NCBI RefSeq assembly: GCF_032854445.1
Contig: NC_088306.1
Coordinates: 126,501-190,500, forward strand
Origin: Liolophura sinensis
Taxonomy: Eukaryota; Mollusca; Polyplacophora; Chitonida; Chitonidae
Direction: 5' to 3'
Length of the DNA stretch: 64,000 bases
A model generated the notes under the pieces. That model did not search any database and was not told the DNA's origin. It was given only the letters and a program-made list of their open reading frames with translations. This document shows positions 1 through 26,835 of this stretch, in pieces. Position 1 is the first letter of the stretch. The number at the start of each line of letters is the position of its first letter. Position numbers and translations under genes: made by a program.

Positions 1-13
1 ACGTCAACCTTGA

Positions 14-14747
<14,734 letters not shown>

Positions 14748-15300
14748 TTTGTATGATTCATCCAGTCATTCCATTGTCTACTCTGTCCTTACTTCAGTTT
14801 TAATTGGATGTTTTCTTTACATGCCTCCCAAGTTTGTACATGTAGCTGTGACCTAGTCAGTGTAATAGAAGTTTTTATGCTTAAAAAATTTGCTGTTATA
14901 TATTGGGTTTTGTTTTTAAGGCACAGCTTATAGATAGCTTTGCATTGTGTTTTTTTTTATATAATGTGTACTGATACATATTGTAAATATTGTGGAAGAT
15001 AAAAGTGTTTGGTTACTGATGATTGGAGGACAACGTCTTATATGTTGCAGTACAAAATGATGTTGCCATTTTCAAAGCATCAGTTTTTGCAAAATGGTGA
15101 AATTTTTACAGCATTTTCTTTGCCATTAGATTGAACCTTCTATAAATTCATATTTGCCAGAGTACTTAAAAGGGAAGTGAAAAAACTCTAGAGAATATCA
15201 AATATATCAAAATACGTTATACTACAAAAAAAACTCTGGACAGAGATGAGAAATTTATTATAGCTGCCATAGAATACATGTGCAATGTACATGTATGCTA
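14748..15300 (+). other. UXS1: Probable UXS1 3' UTR
   Basis: AT-rich, no repeat. No clear AATAAA is seen in this stretch, so the 3' end is not placed; the transcript might continue into or past the following array. Confidence 0.45.
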
Positions 15301-15304
15301 ATGA

Positions 15305-16112
15305 TTATCTAACCCAGTCACAATGCTAGTGATGATGATCTAACCCAGTCACAATGCTAGTGATGATGATCTAACCCAGTCACAATGCTAGTGATGATGA
15401 TCTAACCCAGTCACAATGCTAGTGATGATGATCTAACCTAGTCACAGTGCTAGTGATGAAGATCTAACCCAGTCACAATGCTAGTGATGATGATCTAACC
15501 CAGTCACAATGCTAGTGATGAAGATCTAACCCAGTCACAATGCTAGTGATGATGATCTAACCCAGTCACAATGCTAGTGATGAAGATCCAACCCAGTCAC
15601 AATGCTAGTGATGAAGATCCAACCCAGTCACAATGCTAGTGATGAAGATCTAACCCAGTCACAATGCTAGTGATGAAGATCCAACCCAGTCACAATGCTA
15701 GTGATGAAGATCTAACCCAGTCACAATGCTAGTGATGATGATCTAACCCAGTCACAATGCTAGTGATGATGATCTAACCCAGTCACAATACTAGTGATGA
15801 TGATCTAACCCAATCACAGTGCTAGTGATGAAGATCTAACCCAGTCACAATGCTAGTGATGATGATCTAACCCAGTCACAATGCTAGTGATGAAGATCCA
15901 ACCCAGTCACAATGCTAGTGATGAAGATCTAACCCAGTCACAATGCTAGTGATGATGATCTAACCCAGTCACAGTGCTAGTGATGAAGATCTAACCCAGT
16001 CACAATGCTAGTGATGATGATCTAACCCAGTCACAGTGCTAGTGATGAAGATCTAACCCAGTCACAATGCTAGTGATGAAGATCTAACCCAGTCACAATG
16101 CTAGTGATGAAG
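15305..16112. repeat. 31-bp minisatellite, about 26 copies
   Basis: Highly regular unit with CTAACCCAGTCACAATGCTA and GTGATGATGAT, with a GATGAAGAT variant interspersed in blocks. It lies just downstream of UXS1. Confidence 0.93.
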
Positions 16113-16560
16113 AAAACCACAAGAAACGCATAATGACTTCTTGACAAGCTTTCGGAAGGTGACTTCTCCCATCATCAGGTGTGGTGGCAAACTGCAAAGT
16201 GGAAATAATGTGGCATGGTGTATATACAGCTTGGAAATGATAAAAAAACTTATACGAGCTGTATATCTGCCAAGATCTATGAAGTAATGTCCTGATGAGA
16301 TGGAGTTTGTGGATTTTGTGGATTTTGGGTATGAAACTACTCCTCCTGTCCGTCATTACGTACAAAGTGTTTTTTGTCATTTTGTTCATCACTAGCATTG
16401 TGAAACCTATCCATGCTTGTATCTTTTCCAGTACTTCAGTCTGGGTGTGAACCTTTCTCCGCTTATTTTCACTGTCCCTGTGATTTGAGTAGTAAAGAGA
16501 CAACAACCTGTAAAGGGTTAATCTCATTTAAGGCAAATGACCACAAATTTGGCCCATGAC
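16113..16560 (-). other. Possible transposable-element remnant with hammerhead-like core
   Basis: A 144-codon minus-strand frame covers the stretch but matches nothing I recognise. On the minus strand 16178 to 16148 reads CTGATGA, a GGGAG/CTTCC hairpin, then GAAA, the order of a hammerhead ribozyme core, which occurs in Penelope-like elements and other retrotransposons. Stem III pairing is poor and one extra base sits before stem II, so this is a weak call. Confidence 0.25.
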
Positions 16561-16616
16561 CATTTTATGGGATTTTACATTTTACATGATTCTACATGTT
16601 CTGTTCGCCTTTGAAA

Positions 16617-17608
16617 TGTGTTCTGATTGTTTTGGAACTAGGAGGGTATCATAATACTGGGAAAGTGTTCTGATTGTTTTGGAACTAGGAGGGCATCATA
16701 ATACTGGGGAACTGTTCTGATTGTTTTGGAACTAGGAGGGTATCATAGTACTGGGAAAGTGTTCTGATTGTTTTGGAACTAGGAGGGTATCATAGTACTG
16801 GGAAACTGTTCTGATTGTTTTGGAACTAGGAGGGTATCATAGTACCGGGAAACTGTTCTGATTGTTTTGGAACTAGGAGGGTATCATAGTACTGGGAAAC
16901 TGTTCTGATTGTTTTGGAACTAGGAGGGTATCATAGTACCGGGAAAGTGTTCTGATTGTTTTGGAACTAGGAGGGTATCATAGTACTGGGAAAGTGTTCT
17001 GATTGTTTTGGAACTAGGAGGGTATCATAGTACTGGGAAAGTGTTCTGATTGTTTTGGAACTAGGAGGGTATCATAGTACCGGGAAAGTGTTCTGATTGT
17101 TTTGGAACTAGGAGGGTATCATAGTACTGGGAAAGTGTTCTGATTGTTTTGGAACTAGGAGGGTATCATAGTACTGGGAAAGTGTTCTGATTGTTTTGGA
17201 ACTAGGAGGGTATCATAGTACCGGGAAAGTGTTCTGATTGTTTTGGAACTAGGAGGGTATCATAGTACCGGGAAAGTGTTCTGATTGTTTTGGAACTAGG
17301 AGGGTATCATAGTACTGGGAAAGTGTTCTGATTGTTTTGGAACTAGGAGGGTATCATAATACTGGGAAAGTGTTCTGATTGTTTTGGAACTAGGAGGGTA
17401 TCATAATACTGGGAAAGTGTTCTGATTGTTTTGGAACTAGGAGGGTATCATAGTACTGGGGAACTGTTCTGATTGTTTTGGAACTAGGAGGGTATCATAG
17501 TACTGGGAAACTGTTCTGATTGTTTTGGAACTAGGAGGGTATCATAATACTTTGAAACTGTTCTGATTGTTTTGGAACTAGGAGGGTATCATAATACTGG
17601 GAATCTGT
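16617..17608. repeat. 47-bp minisatellite, about 21 copies
   Basis: Very uniform unit with GTTCTGATTGTTTTGGAACT and AGGAGGGTATCATAGTAC. High identity between copies suggests recent expansion or homogenisation. Intergenic. Confidence 0.94.
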
Positions 17609-18486
17609 TTCGCCACCAAAGTTAATATTTTATACCCTTTTCTTGCTTCTAACGATGTAATTTTGGGGCATGAAATTTTAGGTCATTAACAAGTTCAATA
17701 TTAGGCCAAGGGCAGGGTCACAATTCACCGCACCCGATGATTTCTATTCCACGCTTCAGTAAATGCAAAGGAAGAAACTTTTTGACATGTCTGTGACTGT
17801 CATCCTTTTGGTTTGCATGCAAACACTTTGAACTGTTGCTGTCTCGGGCATTTATGGTAAAAGTAAGAAGTTCTATCTTCTGTTAGTATGGAGTTCATTT
17901 TTAAGGAATTTTGTGTTTCATTTGGTTTTTGTTTTGTTTTTTTTTTTCATTTTTCTCTGGATATACATGTATATTTATGGTTGACTTATGTTTGTTGACA
18001 TGTACCTGTTGACATGTACCTGTTGACATGTACCTGTTGACATGTACCTGTTGACATACACCTGTAGTTATCTTTGATTATGCCCTGTGTACCCAGCTGT
18101 TATGAAAGGACAACTAAGCGGCTGAGACCATAGTCAGACCTAGTCTTTACCAGGGATATTATTCCTAATCTAATATTTGAACTTCAATATTTGATCAAAA
18201 TAAAAATTTGCTGAGTAAGTCACAATTTTAGCACAGTAGATTGTTATGAAGGGAAATTCTGACATACACACACCGTAAGCGCGAGACTTGAATGGGCACA
18301 GCGCCCTTCAGTCCAGTTATAATAAGGTTGTCTAATTTATGCAGTGTGATCTGTTGGCTGTGTATACTTTAGTGACTCATCCAGTTTGTGTATATTTTGT
18401 TTTTTTTTTTTTTTTTTTTGTCTCTGTGCTATAATACCTGTATGTATGATGATATTTGAATAATATCCATGTCCCCAAAGTGATCG
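17609..18486. other. Intergenic spacer with a small 14-bp repeat and poly-T tracts
   Basis: Contains five copies of TGTTGACATGTACC at 17994-18064 and T-rich runs near 17930-17947 and 18400-18420. No gene seen. Confidence 0.6.
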
Positions 18487-20995
18487 AGCTGTGCGTTTGC
18501 TTCCAGTATGGTATGGCTTTTATACCGCAGAGCTGTGCATTTGCTTCCAGTACGGTGTGGCTTTTATACCGCAGAGCTGTGCATTTGCTTCCAGTACGGT
18601 ATGGCTTTTATACCGCAGAGCTGTGCATTTGCTTCCAGTACGGTGTGGCGTTTATACCGCAGAGCTGTGCGTTTGCTTCCAGTACGGTATGGCTTTTATA
18701 CCGCAGAGCTGTGCATTTGCTTCCAGTACGATGTGGCTTTTATACCGCAGAGCTGTGCATTTGCTTCCAGTACGGTGTGGCTTTTATACCGCAGAGCTGT
18801 GCGTTTGCTTCCAGTACGGTGTGGCGTTTATACCGCACAGTTGTGCGTTTGCTTCCAGTACGGTGTGGCTTTTATACCGCAGAGCTGTGCATTTGCTTCC
18901 AGTACGGTGTGGCTTTTATACCGCAGAGCTGTGCATTTGCTTCCAGTACGGTGTGGCTATTATACCGCAGAGCTGTGCATTTGCTTCCAGTACGGTGTGG
19001 CTTTTATACCACAGAGCTGTGCATTTGCTTCCAGTACGGTGTGGCGTTTACACCGCAGAGCTGTGCGTTTGCTTCCAGTATGGTGTGGCTTTTATACCGC
19101 AGAGCTGTGCATTTGTTTCCAGTACGGTGTGGCTATTATGCCACAGAGCTGTGCATTTGCTTCCAGTACGGTGTGGCTTTTATACCACAGAGCTGTGCAT
19201 TTGTTTCCAGTACGGTGTGGCTTTTATACCGCAGAGCTGTGCATTTGCTTCCAGTACGGTATGGCTTTTATACCGCAGAGCTGTGCATTTGCTTCCAGTA
19301 CGGTGTGGCGTTTACACCGCAGAGCTGTGCGTTTGTTTCCAGTACGGTGTGGCTATTATACCGCAGAGCTGTGCATTTGCTTCCAGTACGATGTGGCTAT
19401 TATACCGCAGAGCTGTGCATTTGCTTCCAGTACGGTGTGGCTTTTATACCACAGAGCTGTGCATTTGTTTCCAGTACGGTGTGGCTTTTATACCGCAGAG
19501 CTGTGCATTTGCTTCCAGTACGGTATGGCTTTTATACCGCAGAGCTGTGCATTTGCTTCCAGTATGGTGTGGCTTTTATACCGCAGAGCTGTGCATTTGT
19601 TTCCAGTACGGTGTGGCTATTATACCGCAGAGCTGTGCATTTGCTTCCAGTATGGTGTGGCTTTTATACCGCAGAGCTGTGCATTTGCTTCCAGTACGGT
19701 GTGGCTATTATACCGCAGAGCTGTGCATTTGCTTCCAGTACGGTGTGGCTATTATACCGCAGAGCTGTGCATTTGCTTCCAGTACAATGTGGCTTTTATA
19801 CTGCAGAGCTGTGCATTTGCTTCCAGTACCATATGGCTTTTATACCGCGGGACTTTGCATTTGCTTCCAGTATGGTGTGGCGTTTATACCGCGGAGCTGT
19901 GCATTTGCTTCCAGTACGGTATGGCATTTATACTGCAGAGCTGTGCATTTGCTTCCAGTACCATATGGCTTTTATACCGCGGGACTTTGCATTTGCTTCC
20001 AGTATGGTGTGGCGTTTATACCGCGGAGCTGTGCATTTGCTTCCAGTACAGTATGGCTTTTATACCACAGAGCTGTGCGTTTGCTTCCAGTATGGTATGG
20101 CTTTTATACCACAGAGCTGTGCATTTGTTTCCAGTACGGTGTGGCTTTTATACCGCAGAGCTGTGCATTTGCTTCCAGTACGGTGTGGCATTTATACTGC
20201 AGAGCTGTGCATTTGCTTCCAGTACCATATGGCTTTTATACCGCGGGACTTTGCATTTGCTTCCAGTATGGTGTGGCGTTTATACCGCGGAGCTGTGCAT
20301 TTGCTTCCAGTACGGTATGGCTTTTATACCGCAGAGCTGTGCATTTGCTTCCAGTACGGTGTGGCGTTTATACCGCGGAGCTGTGCATTTGCTTCCAGTA
20401 CGGTATGGCTTTTATACTGCAGAGCTGTGCATTTGCTTCCAGTACGGTATGGCTTTTATACCGCAGAGCTGTGCATTTGCTTCCAGTACGGTGTGGCTTT
20501 TATACCGCAGAGCTGTGCATTTGCTTCCAGTACGGTATGGCTTTTATACCGCAGAGCTGTGCATTTGCTTCCAGTACGGTGTGGCGTTTATACCGCAGAG
20601 CTGTGCGTTTGCTTCCAGTACAGTGTGGCTTTTATACTGCAGAGCTGTGCATTTGCTTCCAGTACGGTGTGGCGTTTATACCGCAGAGCTGTGCATTTGC
20701 TTCCAGTACGGTGTGGCTTTTATACCACAGAGCTGTGCGTTTGCTTCCAGTACGGTGTGGCGTTTATACCGCAGAGCTGTGCATTTGCTTCCAGTACAAT
20801 GTGGCTTTTATACTGCAGAGCTGTGCATTTGCTTCCAGTACGGTATGGCTTTTATACCGCAGAGCTGTGCATTTGCTTCCAGTACGGTGTGGCGTTTATA
20901 CTGCAGAGCTGTGCATTTGCTTCCAGTACGGTATGGCTTTCATACCGCGGAGCTGTGCATTTGCTTCCAGTACGGTGTGGCTTTTACACCACTTC
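18487..20995. repeat. 44-bp minisatellite, about 57 copies
   Basis: Unit landmarks are TTTGCTTCCAGTACGGTGTG and TTTATACCGCAGAGCTGTGC. The unit has no stop triplet in any plus frame, so all three plus frames stay open for over 830 codons. 44 is not a multiple of three, so each frame reads the same 44-residue period. Not considered coding: no start context, splice sites or homology. Confidence 0.94.
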
Positions 20996-21350
20996 AGCTC
21001 ATATATCTTTGATGTCATCATGTAACTCTGTCTTATAAAGTTTGAAATGCTACCTTTTATTCTGTGAAACATGCTGAAGACAACCAGTCATCATATGACA
21101 CCTTGGATTAACTCTGCAGACACCTGAAATGACACCAGCTAGAGTTGACACATGAAATGAGATGGACCCAAGTCCAAAAGCAAATCTTTGAGTAAACTCT
21201 GAAAGGTCCACAGGCAAAAATGTCTTTCTTTGTTTTATGAACACTTTACATGAAATAAATGTCAAAGTTTTAAGCCATCTGCTTGTTTTCATTGTGTTTA
21301 TGCGATGTAGCTACCTGTAGGCCTGCTGTTCTTAATGAACTGACTCAAAT
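20996..21350. other. Spacer without recognised features
   Basis: Unique sequence. An AATAAA (in GAAATAAATG) occurs near 21254 on the plus strand but no transcript can be tied to it. Confidence 0.4.
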
Positions 21351-21354
21351 GTGC

Positions 21355-21690
21355 ATAGGTAGGATAGCATCTGCATGTTTGTCCAGGGTCAATCCTGGAT
21401 TGAGTCACACCTAAGACCTTAGAAGAGGAAGTTGTAACTTGGCGTTCAGCATGAAGGGGATAGTGAAACGACTGGTTGACCCGTATCGGTTTAATGGCTC
21501 GGGCAGGGCATCTTATTTGCCTTCGGTAAGGTGTCTCAGTGAAGCAGCACTAGATAAAAAGAGCAGTGGATATCCGTCCTGCAATAACGAGGCACATTAC
21601 ATGCACTTTAAAGATTCATTCGTGGTCATATGACTGAAAATTGCTAAGTACGACGTTAAACCCCGAGCACTCACTCACTCATTGTGTTTG
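21355..21690 (+). mobile_element. SINE family A copy
   Basis: Shares an extended body with the copy at 60262-60604, including GTCTCAGTGAAGCAGCACTA, GAGGCACATTACATGCACT and the tail CGACGTTAAACCCC then CACTCACTCACTCAT. A box-B-like GGGTCAATCCTGG is present near 21386; the left end is less clear. A 64-codon frame inside it is not a gene. Confidence 0.8.
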
Positions 21691-21808
21691 TGCGATGTAG
21701 ACATACTGTTCTTAATTAACTGACTCAAATCGGCATAGGTAGGATAGCATCTGCTTGTTTTCCTTGCGTTTAATAACTTTATGCGATGTAGACCCACTAT
21801 TCTTAACT

Positions 21809-22081
21809 GGGACCTCCGTGGCTCAGTTGGTTAGCATGCTGACGCAGCGTAATGACCCAGTAGCCTCTCACCATTGCGGTCGCTGTGAGTTCAAGTCCAG
21901 CTCATGCTGGCTTCCTCTCCGGCCGTAAGTGGGAAGGTCTGCCAGCAACCTGCGGATGGTCGTGGGTTTCCCCCGGGCTCTGCCCGGTTTCCTCCCACCA
22001 TAATGCTGGCCGCCGTCGTATAAGTGAAATATTCTTGAGTACGGCGTAAAACACCAATCAAATAAATAAATAAATAAATAA
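21809..22081 (+). mobile_element. SINE family B, full-length tRNA-derived copy
   Basis: Box A TGGCTCAGTTGG at 21819-21830 and box B GAGTTCAAGTCC at 21887-21898 mark a tRNA-like head. The body has GGATGGTCGTGGGTTTC and TTTCCTCCCACCATAATGCT, and the element ends with ACACCAATCA and an AATA microsatellite tail. It resembles a SINE widely found in molluscs (recalled knowledge, not searched). Confidence 0.88.
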
Positions 22082-22260
22082 ATCCAACTCATGCTGGCTT
22101 CCTCTCCGGATGTACGTGGGAAGGTCCAACAGCAACCTGCGGGTGGTCGTGGGTTTTCCCCGGGCTCTGTTCGGTTTCCTCCCACCATAATGCTGGCTGC
22201 CGTCGTATAAATGAAATATTCTTGAGTATGGCATAAAACACCAATCAAATAAATAAATAC
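22082..22260 (+). mobile_element. SINE family B, headless copy in tandem
   Basis: Begins at CTCATGCTGGCTTCCTCTCC, repeats the body of the preceding element and ends in ACACCAATCAAATAAATAAA. It lacks the tRNA head, so the pair looks like a partial dimer. Confidence 0.85.
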
Positions 22261-22917
22261 TAAATTAACAGACTGAAGTCTGCACAGGTGAGATAGTAGT
22301 CACACCAGCCATGCTAAAAATTCAGGAAAATAAATGTATAGATGAACAAAATATCGCCCAAACAATAGACATGAAATATTTATTTAAAAGTTATATAAAA
22401 TGATGTATGGAGAGCATTTCAAGAGACTGAGAAGTAATCGCTGGAGATGACGGGCGTACAATAACAGTTTAATGCTCTGTGTAACAGGCTTACAATAACA
22501 GTTTAATGCTCTGTGTAACAGGCTGAGTTTGGAAAGAGCTGTTCTGCAGACACCCGTGCTGTGATAAAAGTTCTCAATGTAGTAATGATAACACTACGGT
22601 TAACACTTGATACCTGTTATATAACATTATCGGCAGCAAATGGGGAAAAAGCTGTCAACAACACTCGTTTGACCGTTTGCGAAGTCTAAAATTCGTTAAA
22701 GACCATTTGTCTTCTAACAACATGGTGTGTCCTCAAAGACACATCACATGTGGTTGTCATGAGCTTGCAAGATTTGTTGGTTTACACCTGGCGCGCCACT
22801 TGTCTCCACCCATGAAACTCCTGTCCAATAAATGAAAAATTTATGCCTGTATGGCATTAAAGCAATCAGTAAAATCAAACAGACATGGTGTATAAATATT
22901 CAGTTCTATTACTGCAT
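22261..22917. other. Spacer with one short duplication
   Basis: A 35-40-bp direct duplication (ACAATAACAGTTTAATGCTC) lies at about 22457-22530. Otherwise no feature is recognised. Confidence 0.5.
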
Positions 22918-25106
22918 TGTTCATGGTAGAATCAGCTGAGTAAGTATCTGTTCATGGTAGAATCAGCTGAGTGAGTATCTGTTCATGGTAGAATCAGATG
23001 AGTGAGTATCTGTTCATGGTAGAATCAGCTGAGTGAGTATCTGTTCATGGTAGAATCAGCTGAGTGAGTATCTGATCATGGTAGAATCCGCTGAGTGAGT
23101 ATCTGATCATGGTAGAATCCGCTGAGTGAGTATCTGTTCATGGTAGAATCAGCTGAGTGAGTATCTGTTCATGGTAGAATCAGCTGAGTGAGTATCTGTT
23201 CATGGTAGAATCAGCTGAGTAAGTATCTGTTCATGGTAGAATCAGCTGAGTAAGTATCTGTTCATGGTAGAATCAGCTGAGTATGTATCTGTTCATGGTA
23301 GAATCAACTGAGTAAGTATGTGTTCATGGTAGAATCCGCTGAGTAAGTATCTGTTCATGGTAGAATCAGCTGAGTGAGTATCTGTTCATGGTAGAATCAG
23401 CTGAGTAAGTATCTGTTCATGGTAGAATCAGCTGAGTAAGTATCTGTTCATGGTAGAATCAGTTGAGTAAGTATGTGTTCATGGTAGAATCAGCTGAGTG
23501 AGTATCTGTTCATGGTAGAATCAGCTGAGGAAGTATGTGTTCATGGTAGAATCAACTGAGTAAGTATCTGTTCATGGTAGAATCAGCTGAGTGAGTATCT
23601 GTTCATGGTAGAATCAGATGAGTGAGTATCTGTTCATTGTAGAATCAGCTGAGTGAGTATCTGTTCATGGTAGAATCAGCTGAGTAAGTATCTGTTCATG
23701 GTAGAATCAGCTGAGTAAGTATCTGTTCATGGTAGAATCAGCTGAGTGAGTATCTGTTCATGGTTGAATCAGCTGAGTGAGTATCTGTTCATGGTAGAAT
23801 CAGCTGAGTAAGTATCTGTTCATGGTTGAATCAGCTGAGTGAGTATCTGTTCATGTTGAATCAGCTGAGTAAGTATCTGTTCATGGTTGAATCAACTGAG
23901 TAAGTATCTGTTCATGGTAGAATCAGCTGAGTAAGTATGTGTTCATGGTAGAATCAGCTGAGTGAGTATCTGTTCATGGTAGAATCAGCTGAGTAAGTAT
24001 CTGTTCATGGTAGAATCAGCTGAGTGAGTATCTGTTCATGGTAGAATCAGCTGAGTGAGTATCTGTTCATGGTAGAATCAACTGAGTAAGTAACTGTTCA
24101 TGGTAGAATCAGCTGAGTGAGTATCTGTTCATGGTAGAACCAGCTGAGTAAGTATCTGTTCATGGTAGAATCAGCCGAGTAAGTATCTGTTTATGGTTGA
24201 ATCAGCTGAGTGAGTATCTGTTCGTGGTTGAATCAGCTGAGTAAGTATGTGTTCATGGTAGAATCAACTGAGTGAGTATCTGTTCATTGTAGAATCAGCT
24301 GAGTGAGTATCTGTTCATGGTAGAATCAGCTGAGTAAGTATGTGTTCATGGTAGAATCAGCTGAGTGAGTATCTGTTCATGGTAGAATCAGCTGAGTAAG
24401 TATGTGTTCATGGTAGAATCAGCTGAGTAAGTATCTGTTCATGGTTGAATCAGCTGAGTATCTGTTCATGGTAGAATCAGCTGAGTAAGTATCTGTTCAT
24501 GGTTGAATCAGCTGAGTGAGTATCTGTTCGTGGTTGAATCAGCTGAGTAAGTATGTGTTCATGGTAGAATCAGCTGAGTAAGTATCTGTTCATGGTAGAA
24601 TCAACTGAGTAAGTATCTGTTCATGGTAGAATCAGCTGAGTAAGTATCTGTTCATGGTAGAATCAGCTGAGTGAGTATCTGTTCATGGTAGAATCAGCTG
24701 AGTAAGTATGTGTTCATGGTAGAATCAGCTGAGTAAGTATCTGTTCATGGTTGAATCAGCTGAGTGAGTATCTGTTCATGGTAGAATCAGATGAGTGAGT
24801 ATCTGTTCATGGTAGAATCAGCTGAGTGAGTATCTGTTCATGGTAGAATCAGCTGAGTAAGTATCTGTTCATGGTTGAATCAGCTGAGTGAGTATCTGAT
24901 CATGGTAGAATCCGCTGAGTGAGTATGTGTTCATGGTAGAATCAGCTGAGTAAGTATCTGTTCATGGTAGAATCAGCTGAGTTAGTATCTGTTCATGGTA
25001 GAATCAGCTGAGTGAGTATCTGTTCATGGTTGAATCAGCTGAGTAAGTATCTGTTCATGGTAGAACCAGCTGAGTAAATATCTGTTCATGGTTGAATCAG
25101 CTGAGT
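22918..25106. repeat. 31-bp minisatellite of about 70 units, each with a U1-like donor motif
   Basis: Unit: TGTTCATGGTAGAATCAGCT followed by GAGTAAGTATC or GAGTGAGTATC. Most units therefore carry GTAAGTAT or GTGAGTAT, close to the metazoan 5' splice-site consensus, on the plus strand. It lies between UXS1 and MSL2. Confidence 0.94.
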
Positions 25107-25164
25107 AAAAATCAAACGAGTAAGTATCTGGGCGAGTATTACTCATAAGGAAATAATTATTATA

Positions 25165-26135
25165 TTATATAATGTATGTTGCATTGTGGACAGTGTACAG
25201 GTACACAACGGGGTATTATGTTGCACTGTGGATAGTGTACAGGTACACAACGGGATATTATGTTGCACTGTGGATAGTGTACAGATACACCCATTATGTT
25301 GTAGTGTAGATAGTGTACAGATACACCCATTATGTTGTATTGTAGATAGTGTACAGATACACCCATTATGTTGTTGTGTAGATAGTGTACAGATACACCC
25401 ATTACGTTGCAGTGTGGATAGTGTACAGAAACACCCATTATGTTGCAGCGTAGATAGGTGTATCTACACTATCCACTCGGGATATTATGTTGCACTATAG
25501 ATAATGTACAGATACACCCATTATGTTGCACTGTGAATAGTGTACAGGTACACAACAGGATATTATGTTGCACTGTGGATAGCGTACAGATACACCCATT
25601 ATGTTGCAGTGTGGATAGTGTACAGAAACACCCATTATGTTAAAGCGTAGATAGGTGTATCTACACTATCCACTCAGGATATTATGTTGCACTGTAGATA
25701 GTGTACAGATACACCCATTATGTTGCAGTGTGGATAGTGTACAGAAACACCCATTATGTTGCAGCGTAGATAGGTGTATCTACACTATCCACTCGGGATA
25801 TTATGTTGCACTGTAGATAATGTACAGATACACCCATTATGTTGCAGTGTGGATAGTGTACAGATACACCCATTATGTTGTATTGTAGATAGTGTAGAGA
25901 TACACCCATTATGTTGTATTGTAGATAGTGTACAGATACACCCATTATGTTGCATTGTGGATAGTGTACAGAAACACCCATTATGTTAAAGCGTAGATAG
26001 GTGTATCTACACTATCCACTCGGGATATTATGTTGCACTGTAGATAATGTACAGATACGCCCATTATGTTGCAGTGTGGATAGTGTACACATACACGACG
26101 AGATATTATGTTTCAATGTGGACAGTGTACAGATA
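25165..26135. repeat. 36-bp array with inverted, hairpin-forming units
   Basis: Unit ATGTTGCAGTGTGGATAGTG with TACAGATACACCCATT. Four places (25450, 25647, 25766, 25993) carry GTAGATAGGTGTATCTAC, a 7-bp inverted repeat with a GGTG loop. It is followed by CACTATCCACTC, the unit in reverse orientation. Confidence 0.92.
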
Positions 26136-26264
26136 CACTCCAGACGTCTAGAGTGCCACATATAGGCCCTGCTCTGGGCACTCTGGGTTTCTCCAGCCTT
26201 GGGGCTTATTCTGCAGGTTTTATGGAGAACCAGATACCTTTATTGTGTCCTTGGTGCAACAGAA

Positions 26265-26440
26265 GTATCATGCCAAGGACATCAGACATGACAATCCACC
26301 CAGTCACACTATACTGACACTGGGCCAACCAGTCATGTTTCCTTAAGCTGTAACCTCTCGGTGCTAAACGCCAAGTGAGGCAGCAACAAATGCTATTTTC
26401 AGTCTTTGGTATGACCTCTGACCTGGGCCATGAAAATGAT
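26265..26440 (-). mobile_element. SINE-like family C copy, head missing
   Basis: On the minus strand it shares GAGAGGTTA, ATAGCATTTGTTGCTGCCTC, TGTGACTGGGTGG and TTGTCATGTCTGATGTCC with the elements at 28555-28745 and 31695-31890. The tRNA-like head is not recognisable here. Confidence 0.7.
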
Positions 26441-26647
26441 ATTGTAGTACCTGTCAAATATTCTTGACTACAGTGCTAAACACCTAAACACCAGTGAACT
26501 GCTAAACACCAGTTGATGGACTTACTGATGTATTTGTTTTCCATTCACCCTGGCGCGATCATGTGAATAAAACAGCTTGCTCTGAAAGCTAAGTGATAAA
26601 GTAATTCAGAAAAATCCAGAGTAGGGGGAGATAATCCATACTGCGCT

Positions 26648-26835
26648 ACTTCTCAAGTGAGTGAGTGCTTGGTGTTTAACGTCGTAATTAACAATATTTC
26701 AGTCATATGACAACAGTGTATTTAATATGCCTCCTTGTTGCAGAACGGATGTCCACCGCTCTTTTGTCTAGTGGTACTTCACTGAGACGACTTAACAAAG
26801 GCAAGTAAGCCTCCCCGCCCGAGCCATTACACTGA
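26648..26835 (-). mobile_element. SINE family A copy, minus orientation, truncated
   Basis: Starts with the tail signature GTGAGTGAGTGCTTGGTGTT and contains TTCAGTCATATGAC and CTTCACTGAGACGACTTA, the reverse complement of the body of the 60262-60604 element. Confidence 0.78.

Noticed and set aside
16093..16527. 144-codon minus-strand protein gene
   Set aside because: No recognisable domain; it overlaps a repeat edge. Listed only as a possible element remnant.
18456..21038. Three overlapping plus-strand frames of about 840 codons
   Set aside because: They are translations of the 44-bp array; the period in residues equals the unit length and there is no homology, start context or splice signal.
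21819..21898. tRNA gene from box A and box B
   Set aside because: The boxes belong to a SINE head; no cloverleaf with paired acceptor stem could be drawn and a conserved SINE body follows.
22918..25106. Regular short repeats suggesting a CRISPR array
   Set aside because: There are no unique spacers: units abut directly, and the window is clearly eukaryotic.
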